Shown here: positions 20,717 to 32,087 of the stretch, piece after piece
How positions within the stretch are numbered: position 1 is the first letter of the stretch
Layout: every line of letters begins with the position of its first letter
Source of the DNA: Ascoidea asiatica
Lineage: Eukaryota; Ascomycota; Saccharomycetes; Ascoideales; Ascoideaceae
Reading direction: 5' to 3'
Length of the DNA stretch: 32,087 nt
Assembly (NCBI GenBank): GCA_001600695.1
Contig: BCKQ01000027.1
Span: 1 to 32,087, forward strand
Notes under the pieces: generated by a model
Database searches by the model: none
Told to the model about the DNA's origin: nothing
What the model saw: the letters and a program-made list of their open reading frames with translations, nothing else
Position numbers and translations under genes: made by a program

Positions 20717-22112
20717 ATGTCTACTCTTTAACATACACCACAAACTCCCTCCATTCCATTAACTCTTGAACCTAAAGCTACTCCTCAATCGTCAACTGAA
20801 CTTAACTCAAGTACCAATAATGATCCATCCACCTGAATCAATCCTAAGTCAACGGATCCCTCAACAGCTCCTTCTGCAAATACCTTATTAAGATCGGAAC
20901 CTCCTGAATATGAACCAATTCCAGAAACAGAATCGTGCAATGGGGAAACTAGGATAGCTTTAATAATTGCTTTTGCCAAACACTACATAAATAATCATCT
21001 TTCTAAGGATATATTACATGCAGAAACCGAATTAACTGACAACATCCATACACATGATTCTATAGACGATTCTTCAGATGAATCAGACACTGAAAATGCT
21101 ACTTTAAGGGAATACACATCCGAAAAGTTAGTTTTATTGAACGAGCAAGTTAAATCACATTTCGACATCACCACTATTAACGTTCCTCCATACGTCCTTT
21201 CAGACCTAAACAAAATCATTCTCAATTTAATTTCTCAAAATTATTTATTCCTTTTCAAAGCACTCCGGTCCAATCCTACAATTTCATTAATAATTGATGA
21301 AAGGCCCATAGGGCATTGCAAAGAAAGAAAAGACTTTTGTCAGTAAGTAAAGAAATTCGGATTAGATGGATGGATGTTTTATTACCATGTACAATCAAAA
21401 GCTCTATTTGGGTCAAACAAATATGCATGCATTTCTATCTATGATGTTAAATACTATGATAAAATCTCTGCAATTAAAATTGTACCAAACATTAGGAATC
21501 AGATAAACGAACCATTAACTAAATCTACAAATGTCGTCCCCTATTATAAAAATAATAATAAATTGTCTTTCAAAACTGCAAATTATAGTTACCAGTCACT
21601 TTTCTTGAAACCCGGTTACGCTTATTCTGCTATAATAGGTGTCATTTCTTCCACCAATTATTTAATGTTATTTGAAACTTATCTCAAAGGAATTCAATCA
21701 AATATTGGCAATACAAAAGACCTTTTATATGGGGTATATGATGTGACAAATGATGTTAACCATCGCATTTTAACAATTTGAAATCAATATTCACTATATA
21801 TGGATGACGCCAAATACAATATGTTTATGAAAATGCATGATAATATATCATCTCCCAAAGAAATATGAAATACCATGGTGTCCGTTTCCATTTCAAAACC
21901 TATAAGGAGATAAAAAACAAACTCGAATGTTGATTAGTTGTTACCCCTAAAGCAATCGCGAATTACATAATGCAATATTTGCGATCCAATCCTGTCTCAA
22001 ATAAAAGACTAAGATCNNCAATGACCAAAGAATTCTTTAATATTTTAAACCATTCTTNGCGCTGGCATNCNAGTCCTATAAAAACATTTAAATTNTATCT
22101 AAAATTGGCTGT
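20717..22112 (+). pseudogene. Unrecognised gene with multiple in-frame stops
   Basis: ATG at 20717 starts a frame that stays coding-like for over 1 kb apart from TAA (20729), TGA (20834) and TAA (21344). The first ~100 residues are Ser/Thr/Pro-rich, followed by an acidic patch (DDSSDESDTENATLREY) and then a globular-looking part (VPPYVLSDLNKIILNLIS, FGLDGWMFYYHVQSKALFG, LFLKPGYAYSAIIGVISSTN). After a TGA near 21779 and a slip near 21868 a frame-1 continuation appears (GVRFHFKTYKEIKNKLEC, VVTPKAIANYIMQYLRSN) until Ns begin at 22017. I recognise no family. The TATA box and hairpin array lie upstream. It may be a transposon-borne or host gene in decay. Confidence 0.45.
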
Positions 22113-23716
22113 TTTATCAATGNTTTCTCTACATGTTTCTTCTTTTTATAACTTTTGCCTTTGATCANGTATTTAACTNTTAACTTCGATGACNTTTTCN
22201 CNTATGCGCTTTAGCACATTTGAGAAGTTTTTCTTTTTNCAAANTGTTTTCTCCTATATNCTTTGACNCATTTGAGAAAACATATTTATCTTCNTAAATT
22301 ATTTTNTANCACTATTTTATGTTACCATACCANTGGTACAACTCTGTGGTTCTAGTTGCAACAATTAATTTTGAGGTCCGTCTTAATTCAGTTTGCAACA
22401 AATTACGCTCTATTGCTTATACATATAAATATGNAATTTCCCANTTTTTNTGTGTTTGTTGTCCTCTTTTTAGAATTTGCACTAAAAANTTTTATTAATT
22501 TGTTTTTACTNCATCTTTCGTCACTATAATCTACAATTATTTTTACAGAATTATAAAGATTTGAATTTTTATTCTTTCCCNTTTTTCATATTTATAAAAC
22601 TGTATGAATANTTTATTCCGATTTCATAAATTTTTGGTCTGGTCCAAAAGAGAAGCTCCCGCGAACTTCTTGGAGAAAACGTAACTTTTTCAGCAAATTA
22701 AAACGCAAACTCGTACAGCTGTGATTAAAGGCATCTTTGCCAGAACCATAACTTAATTTTGGATAAACTGGATATTGGGGAAATTTTGGGTTACTGGATT
22801 GGGATTCTAAAGTAGTGCCCTCAAATACCTTAAAACCTTCAGTTGAATTCCGAGGGTAATTAATATTTTTTTCTGTTTTCATTAAATCTTCAACCTTCAG
22901 CCGAAGTTGACAAAGTCACATGGCTATTTACGCATTTCTTATATTGGGACCCTTGTGCAAATTCAGGTCCTAAAATTGAATATGGGACAATCCAACCCCA
23001 TATTGTATTTGAGCTTTTCCTTATGAGATCTTCTAAGGATTAACAAAAATGCAACAGACTGTGCTTCGTATTCGATTAGAAATACCAACAAATGAAAAAG
23101 TAACCTATTAAAACATTCAGTAGGATTTACAAAGATAAGCTAAAAAAATTGTATTTTATTGGCAAAAGAACTTTTGAATATGGGGATGTGTAATCCTAAA
23201 TCTTGCTCTATGATTCTAACACAAGAACTTTAATCTGCAGAGAATTTGAAAAGGTGAGTTTCCCACTAATTTCAAAACCTTTCTAANCTTCATAAATGAA
23301 AGTTTGGTATTAATTTCTAAGCTGGCACCATTTGGATAANTGAAGATTCAAATAAAGCTTGATTTAAATTTGAAGAAGGTTCTATTTTTGGCCTCTTTCA
23401 GTTCGTCATTNAAATCACAAACAGGTAAGTAGAAGAAGATAATAATGAAGAAAATTATTGCTTAAGGCTTGTAGTATTTTGATTTTCCTGATATACCTTT
23501 CCTAGTAATACAGAAACATCTTTCATTACTAATTTAAGTATTATTAGAGGCGTAGCACTAAAACCTCCAAAAGAACCAGATGTAGCAGTGGCATAACTGA
23601 AATCGNTAATGAAATTTATTTTAGTAATGATAAAATCAGCTTCACATATTTGTAATTCATTACTTTACCGTTTGAAATGTCTATCATATAGAATTAGTAT
23701 TTGACCTTACAAGTTC
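22113..23716. other. AT-rich stretch with Ns and no supported gene
   Basis: From 22195 to 22290 a diverged duplication of a CATTTGAGAAnnnn-type word is visible. A minus-strand frame of 89 codons (22613-22882) encodes a Ser/Pro/Phe-rich sequence with no recognised domain; I do not call it. A plus-strand stretch near 23140-23250 reads coding-like (YDSNTRTLICREFEK, then GTGAGT) but is broken by stops, and could be a relic exon. Confidence 0.4.
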
Positions 23717-24090
23717 TCATTTTATTAGTTTAATTATTCTTTTTTCAATTTCACTTTTCTTTTTATAATCAGTTAAAGTATCAACGTCATTGTCAAATTC
23801 ATCTTCATTACTATCTTCGTAGATGATTCTGTAGCTATTCTTTTTTCTTCTTTTGGACTTGAAGCTTAACTCTTCTTATCGCTTTTTTCCTTTGCTTTTC
23901 CTAGTTCTACGTGTTTTTCATTTTCTTGATAATTTTTGTTTCTTGAATATCATCACCACTTGCAAAAAATTATCTTCTAAATAAAGATTCACTATTATCT
24001 AAAGAGGTTGAAGAACTGATTTGTNTTGACTTTATAATTGACGTTCTATCCAAGTTTGTATCCGAATCTAAACTCAAATGACTATTACTC
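23717..24090 (-). pseudogene. Broken low-complexity coding remnant
   Basis: On the minus strand, pieces in changing frames look like a disordered charged protein: SHLSLDSDTNLDRTSIIKS, a Ser-rich stretch, SGDDIQETKIIKKM, then KSKRRKKNSYRIIYEDSNED running through an acidic patch to a Lys-rich end with TGA at 23717-23719. Stops and slips separate the pieces. The mix of acidic and basic low-complexity blocks suggests a nuclear protein tail, but no family can be named. Confidence 0.3.
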
Positions 24091-26133
24091 TAGTTAATTT
24101 ACTAGATCACCTTATGATTTTCTAACATAAGATTGATATATTCAAATTAAAACTTTTAATTCTTAAAGAGTTGCTCAAATTCAAATTTTNATTTGGTCTT
24201 CATTTCAGTTTGATACATTCTCAAATTATATCCCATTTTAGTTATTNAAANTTGATTAATACAAAGTNAATATAATTAATATCTAAAGTTCATTTAAGTT
24301 ATTTCTGTAGCACCACCCAAAGTAAAAAAAAAANTATTTAAACGCCCAATAAAATGTTAAACTAATTTAATTACTTCTCTTGAACCGGCTTATATTATAA
24401 CANAAAAGCTTTCTAAATTCTTAAATATTTTTATCTTTAAAATAACATTATTAAATGATAATATTTTTATAAATTTTTAATTGATGCAGGANANATNATT
24501 CAAAAGACATTTTTATTGAATAATAAATTCAAATTATGNAGCCAATAGAACATTTTGCTTTNAAATGTAATTGTAATTATATTTCTTTTTGAATTATGAA
24601 GTCAATAATTATTTAAACAAAAACATTAATTCTCATATTTTTCTCTTTGATTTTTTAATTTACCTTAATCTTCATTTATATTAAAAATTCCATAAAAATA
24701 AATAATTCAAATTGATTTTAAACCCACTTTTCAAAATAAAAGAAAAAGAAAAAAAGGTATTATATAAGAAAAAGACTTGAGAATTGCATTAAAAAAGAAA
24801 AAAGGAAGTTGAAACAAAAAGCGATAATGTANTAATATAAGAGAGATTATAAATAAAAAGCACAAAAAGGAGATCAGAAGTTCTNANATAGTTAGAAAAG
24901 ATTATTCATAATTTGAATTGTTGACTGATTTATTGGATGATTGGTTGATATTAAAAGAAATTAGGAAGAATGAAGAAAAAAAGGACAAACATAAAAAATT
25001 AAAGAAATATTTATTGAAAGCCTTACTTTTGACTGAATAAAAGAATTATTTCTTTTGATTTTCCTAGTAAAATTCCTTTTGCTCTGAGACATTCATTGAA
25101 AAAAGAANAAGAAAATGAAAAGAAACCACAAAACAAAAGAAGAATGCATAATTAAAAGAAGAAGAAAGCAAAACAAAACGAAACAAAACAAAAATAAAGG
25201 TTTATTTTCACTTTCNGCGTTTTGTGCAGCTGTAACCGAAAGAAATTGCCTTCCCAAGATACCGAAAGAAATTGCTTTCCCAAGAAACGGGAAATAAACA
25301 ATAGCAAAAAAACACCACGAAAAAGGTTAATTTTGAAACGAAATTGGGATTATTGGAATAATAAATAAATAATAACTATTTAATAAAATACGATCAATCA
25401 TTATTAAATTCATTTATTATTATAAGCATTGAAAGCAGCAGCAGTTCTTACTTCAGTAATATTTTTCTCCNATTTGGGGCTCCTAATAAATTAAAACCTA
25501 ACTGAAAAGAAGTATATTAGCAAAAATCAAATAAACAATGATAATGATATTTTTATTAATCATACCAATATTATGAAATTAATACAATATAATCAGATCA
25601 ATTAATCCAATTTAAATAATCAAACATATCATTATTCATCAACTTAAATTTAAATTCTTATATTAAAGCTAATCATCACGACTCTTTATTTGCCTTAACA
25701 ATTTTGATCTCAATTTAAATTTCATTTCAATTCCAATTCTAATAATCAATTTAAATAATATTCCAATTCAATAACTTATAATCCACTAACATCACACTAA
25801 TAATAATTATTCATCAATGGAAGCATTATTAAAACGTGAAAAATAATAACCAATAGTCNCTTATATCTCTTAAAAAAAANGTTTCAAAGAATAATAAGCG
25901 CCACTTATATATTAGAATCAATCTTTTAATCAAATTATAACAAAAGATAATAATTCATATTACTTTCATTGGTCTTTCAAGATTCNATTCCATTAAAATA
26001 GCATCATTAACAATTGAATTCATTTATTTGATATAACTTCATTTAAGTTATAATCATAATTATTTAATATCAAATTCATTATTTAAAATCCAATAAAAGA
26101 TGTTCNATATGATTAATCCATTAATCAAACATC

Positions 26134-26175
26134 AATATCATCAATATCATTAATATCATTAATATCATTAATCAT
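26134..26175 (+). repeat. AATATCATT 9-base tandem repeat
   Basis: About four to five units, the first with ATCATC in place of ATCATT. Confidence 0.7.
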
Positions 26176-28140
26176 TTAATTGTCCCTTAGTTTCTCAATT
26201 TATCTTAACCAAGATGTCAATGTTTCTCTTATTGAAGAATTTACTTGNCTTCAGCATAATATAACACTTTTAATAATACAGCATATTTCAATTAATAAAT
26301 TAAGCAAANCAAAANTAAATTAAAATTCATTCATCCTTAATTCATGTCCATTATATCCAAAATGAATTTAAACTTGTATATGTCATTCATTGATAATTTA
26401 TCTTAATTCAGTTTAATAATATAAGTAACTTTAATTTTGATTTCTTATATCATAATCTGAATGATGAATTAATTTAATTCAGAATACTTGCTAATGTTTA
26501 CTTAAAATTTAAGACCATTATTTTTAAATATGATNAATTCTTAATGTTATCAAAAGAAATATTTTTCAACAAACTTTCAGATGATAATCAATTCAAAAAT
26601 GAAACAGTGTTTGCTTTTATTAATTCAGCTCATTTTAATATATCAATCTTTTCATCAACTGTATTAACGTATTCGGAATTGATTCAACAATACTGCAACC
26701 TCTTACTATAATTTGTTATACCTAAACTTCCTTTATATCGGACTTCCTTTTTTTCTTTGATAATTATTACTACAACATTATATTGATTAAATTGAACTTT
26801 GAGATGAATATCTTTATATCATCTAATTATTTGAATAATGGTTTTATTGTTTGGTTCTTTTCTGAAATTAAATCCACATTAAAAGTTAATTCAATAAACA
26901 ATTAATAGCTGGGTTTTTCCTTCTGGTTTTAGCATTATTTGAATATACTCATTTTAGGATATTTTTCTTTAGGTTATGTACTCAAGCTAAGTATCTTCTA
27001 ATAATCTTTTGAACTCAGATTTGCCTACTATATCACTTAAATCGATATTAGTTAATTTTGCACTCAATTCCTACTACTATTGAAATTTATTCATTGAGTT
27101 TGCTATTTCAAATTATATTATTTCTATTGAATTTTAAGTGGTTAAGATAAATTTCATGGAATCGAGCAATATTTTTCAAATCGTTTCTGACTATTCTATC
27201 CANGTCAGTTTCTGTAATTCATTTATCAAACCTATTATTTCATGATATACTCTTAAAAAAGTTTTTGACTGATACCATTCTATTCCTTTTATCAATAAAA
27301 NTAATATTATTANCTTTCTTAATTGTTTAATGTNATTCAATTTAACCTTTAATGCTTCTTTTCTATATTATGCTGTTTCCTTTTGCTATTAATTTAACTT
27401 TCATCCACTAGATATAGTGTTTTAAGAACAACTCAATTATCAAGTTTAAGTTTATTAAGGAACCAATCAATGNTCCGATTTTCAATGGAATTAANAGAAA
27501 TATTAAAACCAAGAAAAAAAAGTTAGGTAACATACTATTATATTTTCAATTTTAATTTAAAGAAAATAATTTAGAATTAATACCATATTAAGACACTGTG
27601 CTTGAAGGTAATTTGCCATATGAATTATAAAGATTAAGTTTTTCAAATAATAAAGAATTGTTTGGATTTAAATTANTTGGTGAATAGGGAAGATTTTTTC
27701 TTCTTCATTAAGACGATTTATTTTTGTGGGAAAGCTATTATATTAACCTTTGATTATTGATTTTATTCTAATCTTTTAAANTCAAATCATAAACCGAAAG
27801 CCTTAATGGATTTTAAGACAAAATTCTAGANCTATGCTTCAAACGTCAAGTTTTAAAATATTTTCCTATATTTCAAATTTTAGGAATAATTTAAATATAT
27901 GCATTCCAGGCTATATATTACCATCTAATCATTATCAATTATTANAGTAAACCTTTTTTCTAGATTAAAGCATCNTATTAATTAGGACTAGTTTTCTTAT
28001 TCCTATTCATTTATTCAGCTTTATTTTGCCTTTTTCTTTGGATATTTTTCTATTTTAATTGGTAAATTCTTTTACTTAATAACTCATGAAATTAATGTTA
28101 TGATAATTGATAAGAACNAGATTGATTTTTAGCATGATAG

Positions 28141-28275
28141 TAAAATAATAATAAAATGATAATAAAATGATAATAAAATGATAATCAAATGATAATAAAA
28201 GGATAATAGAGTGATTATATAATAATAATAAAATGATAATAAAATGATGAATGAAATTATGAATAAAATGACAAT
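28141..28275 (+). repeat. AAAATGATAAT 11-base minisatellite
   Basis: Near-perfect units at 28152, 28163, 28174, 28185 and 28196 are followed by more diverged copies to about 28275. Non-coding. Confidence 0.75.
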
Positions 28276-30198
28276 AGTGTGGATTTTGTTTAAATTTTAA
28301 TTCTATTAGTTCTTTTCATATTTCAGAATCTCAATATGTATTATCTTTAAATNTTATTAATTTAATTCTATTGAATGCCATTTACATTACTATTGTTTTT
28401 AATATCTGTCAATTATTAGCAAGCCTTGGAAGTAAGTGTTAATAGAACCAAAATAGATTTGATTCAATCCAAAGCAGTTTAATTGACTAATAAGGTAAAA
28501 ATAATTATTGTTTTGATAGCATAATAATTGTTAAGATGGTTAATTCTTACAATTAGAGTTTTGTATTTGCACAATTATTTGAAATGAAAGAATGATGAGA
28601 AAAGGATGAATTTACTTTTTAGTAATCGTTAAAAGAGAATTTGAATGGGAACGTCATCCTAGTGTTGAGTAAAATATTTGAAATACTTTAAATTATATAC
28701 AAAGGACAAATAATAATAATAAAAATATAATAGAAAATAACAGTAATAATGGATTTATGGATTAAAGACAAAGGTGAATTGAATTTTAATGCTAAGTTAG
28801 TTATTGTTAATTCTATTATTTTAATTTAATTAAATTCTCAATATAAAATTGTATTTAAATTAATTGATTTATTATCATTATCATTTATTCTTGGTGATTA
28901 TTTAATTAATTGATAAATTGATTAATTAGATTTGTTCATTGAGAAATCCGGTTCACATATACAAAAGATTTTTCCAAGCTGGTTGTTCAAAATCGAAAAT
29001 AAATATTAATGATATGACGTTAATTATAGTTTTTCATATTCAGATGATATTAATGAAATTAAAGAATATTACTAAAATAAATGTGAATCATTAAAACTAA
29101 ATTGATTAAGCATAATATTGTTTTTAAAGTTACTTGATATTCAATGTTGACTATATGAGATTGAAAAATCCGATGCATTTAATTTCAATTTTTATTTTCC
29201 TTTCCACTTTCGGAAACTACNAACTCCAATACTAGATATAGTAATAATTCTTTATTTTTTGTTTCAATTTATTCAAAACAAAAACCGTTACTGTCAGTTA
29301 GAATAACAAATATAAAGAAAATGAAACAAAAAAGAGATCTTTGTTTTAATTTCAAAATATTTCAAAATAGTTTAGTGTAATTTGTGANGATAATTATTGT
29401 GAAACTGAAATAAAATCTTCAAAGAAATAAAAATAAAAAAAGAAAAATTGATAATGATAATTAATAAAGAANCTTATTAAACTATTGCTGACTATTGGAA
29501 GAAAAATTAAAAGANTATTTAATATTTTATCNAATNAAATGATTAAATATTTAAGCAGTACTNTTTGTCCGGTTTCGTTTTGTTGTTTTAATTTTTTTAC
29601 TACTAAAACTAAAAAGATTATTTTTAATAATTAATAAATTCAATGATCTAATGATTCAATACTTGACTCAAAATGTCAATAACTCAATAGTTTAATTATT
29701 TAATTTAAAATCATTCAATACAGATGTTCTGAAGAGAAAACTTGATTATCTAATGAGCAGTTAATCTGNGTTAACAAAATTTGTTTAATAATAATATTTT
29801 TATTTAATCAATAAAAANAATGTCCAAATAAAACAACTAAAGGATTAGTGAATCAATATTACAAGAAGTTTTTAANAATATTCGTAATTATTTTTTATCA
29901 AAACAAAAATTATTTTTAATTGGATTTTATTATCATTTCTTTTGATATCAAGTTTGTANAATATCATTAAAATCAGGTAACTGTTTTTCTACCAAAAAAA
30001 AAAAAGCATTACGGATTGATAATGAAAACATGCTAATGATTAAAGTGGAGAGAAAAAAAAAACCATAATTAAAATTAAAACTCTTTTCAAAAAGTTAAAG
30101 CCAAANCAATATATTTAGCATCAAAAGCAGCAAAATCAATAGTAGAAGCAGAAAGAGGAAACAGTAAAAGCATTTCCCGGTGGAAATAATAGAGATCT

Positions 30199-31053
30199 AT
30201 ATATGCTAGGGCATATATTGGTACTAACACCATAGTTGGTNAAGGTCTAAAAGACACGAATCTATAGCAAACGTAAAAGAGTTATGTATTGTACAATAAT
30301 GTGTGTACACTATCTATAATTATGCATATAGATGCATAATTAGGCATAAATATACATATTGTTGCATAAAGTTGCATTAAGTTGCATGAAGAATATTTCA
30401 ATTTACATGACCTTGCATGTGTCTGTAAGCCAGTACACAGATCGTCGGATATGATTTGATATTCTAGTCACATTTCATAGGTCATGTGTGTTTACGTCAG
30501 GTATAGCGTTCGGAATAGAAAAGACATTGAGATTAGTACCCTCCATAGTCATACAATATTTAAGAGCATACTAAAGCTAAGCCACTTGGTACAAACAGAA
30601 TTAAAAAGGAGTTAGAAGTTAGCATCTATCCCGATAGAAGTTAAATCCGAAAGGCCAATCCGATCCAGGCAGGGACGCCTTCTGGATGGCTCGATTGGCT
30701 ACGTCTAGTTTGATGTGAAAATAAGTATAAATATCACTGCGTATACCGAATTGTCTCGGAGTAAACAGGAGATTAGAAGAGATAGTCCCGTAACGAATAT
30801 ATGTCGAGTAAGGTTTCGGGATTGAACATTATTTCCGGCCATTAGTGCGCTTGATTACCCCACTGGAAAGTGGGCTGATTGGTTTTACTATAATAAAATT
30901 GGAGTGTGAATTTCAATTAATTTCCAATTAAGTTATCCACCATTTTTACAAAGTAAACTTTATTGTCATTCTAATGCTACAAATAAATCGTAGGACATTT
31001 TGGAATTCTCAAGAATTCTCGATAGTTCTGCGGGACCCCGTAGGAATCCAGAA
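30199..31053. repeat. Hairpin-rich, less AT-biased tract
   Basis: A chain of inverted repeats: ATATATGC/GCATATAT (30199-30218), TATTGTACAATA (30287-30298), GTGTACAC (30303-30310), 11-bp arms around ATAG (30317-30342), ACATG/CATGT (30405-30420), CTATC/GATAG (30626-30637), a compound stem GCCAATC/GATTGGC with ATCCAG/CTGGAT inside (30654-30699), CCCAC/GTGGG (30858-30874), AATTGGA/TCCAATT (30897-30929), GAATTCT/AGAATTC (31003-31018) and TTCTG/CAGAA around CGGG/CCCG (31026-31053). A TATAAAT word lies near 30726. It could be an LTR or a structured RNA; no tRNA or rRNA signature is visible. Confidence 0.6.
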
Positions 31054-31272
31054 TTATTATGAAAGGAATCAATTTCCTCTTATTGTTTTTGGTAATTTAT
31101 TTGGTTTTCTTTTTAGTTCATCCATTAGCACAATTTAAATAATTAATACATAGTTTGTAAGTACGCAAAAATTTCTTTATTCGATTTTGTNAATTGAATG
31201 AAAATTCACAACATTTCCAACTAAAAAATTGGTTTCGTTTTTTAAATTAGGCCTTAAACTTAACTTGAAAAC

Positions 31273-31345
31273 CGTAACTTTTATCATCTGCAAAGCGTAA
31301 CTTTCTATATTCCAACGTAACTTTTTANACTCAAACGTAACTTTT
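31273..31345 (+). repeat. CGTAACTT direct repeats, about 20-base period
   Basis: CGTAACTT begins at 31273, 31296, 31316 and 31336, separated by unlike 12-15-base spacers. A further CGTAACTTTTT occurs at 22680. No palindromy and too few units for any named array type. Confidence 0.6.
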
Positions 31346-32046
31346 TTCAAATTCAGTGCTCTAAGAACAAAACATGCCNTAAACATAGATTATGTGGCTG
31401 NAATGTTGGTCCTAGAANTAATTGAATTTNATCCTTATATCTCGGTAANTGTCCTATTTTCAAAATTATTCGAAAAAGAATTTATTTATTCAAGTTACTA
31501 AATCTTCTGAGTAAAGTAAGTATCAATTCAAATGAAATAAAAACTACATTTATAAAAATAGAATAGGCATCCTTTTTAATTGTACATTCAAACACGCTTT
31601 TTGATTCTCGAAGCTGTAAATATTATTTTTGTATCTAAAAGAACAAATTCAGAAAGAAGATTGAAATTTACTATTTGTTTTTTAAATGATTGAAGCTTTA
31701 GTAATCTTGTTTCTTTTGAATATAATGCTTTCAGCATTTGAAGTAAGAAAATTCATTCACATCTTCAGCAAAAAGAATTACTGGTTCTAAATTTATTAAC
31801 TACTGGAATTAGACAAGCCAAAATTTCATTGAGTTCTCAACCACCAGTCCAAATTAGGAAAGTTATAAACATCCAGTTAAGAAAGTGTGTTACCATCTGA
31901 TTTCAAGAAATTTCCACTTTTAGAATTTTAAGTTAAATTATTGGGGCACTCAATTTCAGGGGTGGGCCATTTGAGTGACTTGTGAAACTTCGTAAGTATT
32001 CTCTGGCTTCTTATTGGCCAGGTTTGTGGCGCTCGAGCATTGGATC

Positions 32047-32087
32047 AATAAGAAATATAAGTATATTTTGTCATACTAACTATAAAA
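32047..32087 (-). repeat. Third copy of the copia LTR, cut by the window end
   Basis: The last 41 bases match the start of the LTR at 5366 except for one base and lie in the same orientation. Whether it is a solo LTR or the edge of another full element cannot be seen. Confidence 0.8.

Larger units (their letters stand above)
24091..30190. other. Long AT-rich, gene-poor stretch
   Basis: About 6 kb of strongly AT-rich sequence with scattered Ns, frequent stops in all frames and no ORF I can support. It holds microsatellites (given separately), A/G-rich and CAAAA-rich runs near 25080-25200 and occasional CGCC words. I see no RNA gene. Confidence 0.6.

Noticed and set aside
2393-21346. Reassignment of TAA/TAG to Gln
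   Set aside because: In-frame TAA/TAG often fall where Gln would fit, but the first 781 codons of REV1 use only CAA/CAG for about 25 Gln residues, as do the other long frames. A reassigned AT-rich genome should use TAA heavily. Frameshifts in the same genes also point to decay or errors.
22613-22882. 89-codon minus-strand frame
   Set aside because: Open but without a recognised domain, start context or promoter; kept only as a note in the region entry.
25115-25297. 60-codon Lys-rich plus-strand frame
   Set aside because: It simply translates an A-rich low-complexity run.
30626-30699. tRNA or self-cleaving ribozyme
   Set aside because: Strong stems are present, but there is no T-loop, no acceptor pairing and no hammerhead CTGATGA/GAAA core on either strand.
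31273-31345. CRISPR array
   Set aside because: Repeats are only about 8 bases, spacers are short, and the genome is eukaryotic.

Overview
This window is A+T-rich eukaryotic nuclear DNA, most likely from a fungus. The evidence for a eukaryote is a REV1 translesion polymerase with a BRCT domain and Asn-rich linkers, two genes whose frames close only through GTAAGT-type introns, TATA-box promoters, a Ty1/copia LTR retrotransposon and a tnp2 (CACTA-like) transposase. An early-diverging, AT-rich fungal lineage is my inference; no marker here fixes the species. Scattered single Ns occur at 341-3377 and 22017-31449 but nowhere between, so the sequence is a draft with uneven base quality or heterozygosity.

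Layout. 50-3991 (+): REV1, recognisable along its length but cut by in-frame TAA and TAG codons and several one-base frameshifts. 4159-5192 (-): a multi-pass membrane protein resembling TMEM33/Pom33, convergent with REV1. 5366-10502: a retrotransposon on the minus strand with two ~224-bp LTRs and a TCTTT duplication. Its gag-like ORF is joined directly to reverse transcriptase-RNase H, protease and integrase are missing, and the RT active site reads YVED. 10503-12678: no convincing gene, but a possible solo LTR and clusters of hairpins. 12679-12970 (-): a small two-exon gene with a TATA box. 13.4-17.4 kb: a decayed CACTA-like transposon with a tnp2 transposase pseudogene between GATC-rich repeats. 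17652-19563 (+) and 20717-22112 (+): two unrecognised broken genes. 22.1-32.0 kb: mostly N-pocked, gene-poor AT-rich sequence with minisatellites, a short coding remnant and a hairpin-rich tract. At 32047 a third copy of the retrotransposon LTR starts and runs off the end.

Main points. Nearly every larger reading frame is interrupted by a few stops or one-base slips while the flanking frames still look coding; nine of the eleven in-frame stops are TAA or TAG, often where Gln would fit. Gln is nevertheless written CAA/CAG in the same ORFs, so C-to-T decay or draft errors are more likely than a changed genetic code. The second theme is chains of short perfect inverted repeats, several next to TATA boxes. 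The retrotransposon LTR has the same architecture, suggesting that the other chains are LTRs or promoters of further element families.
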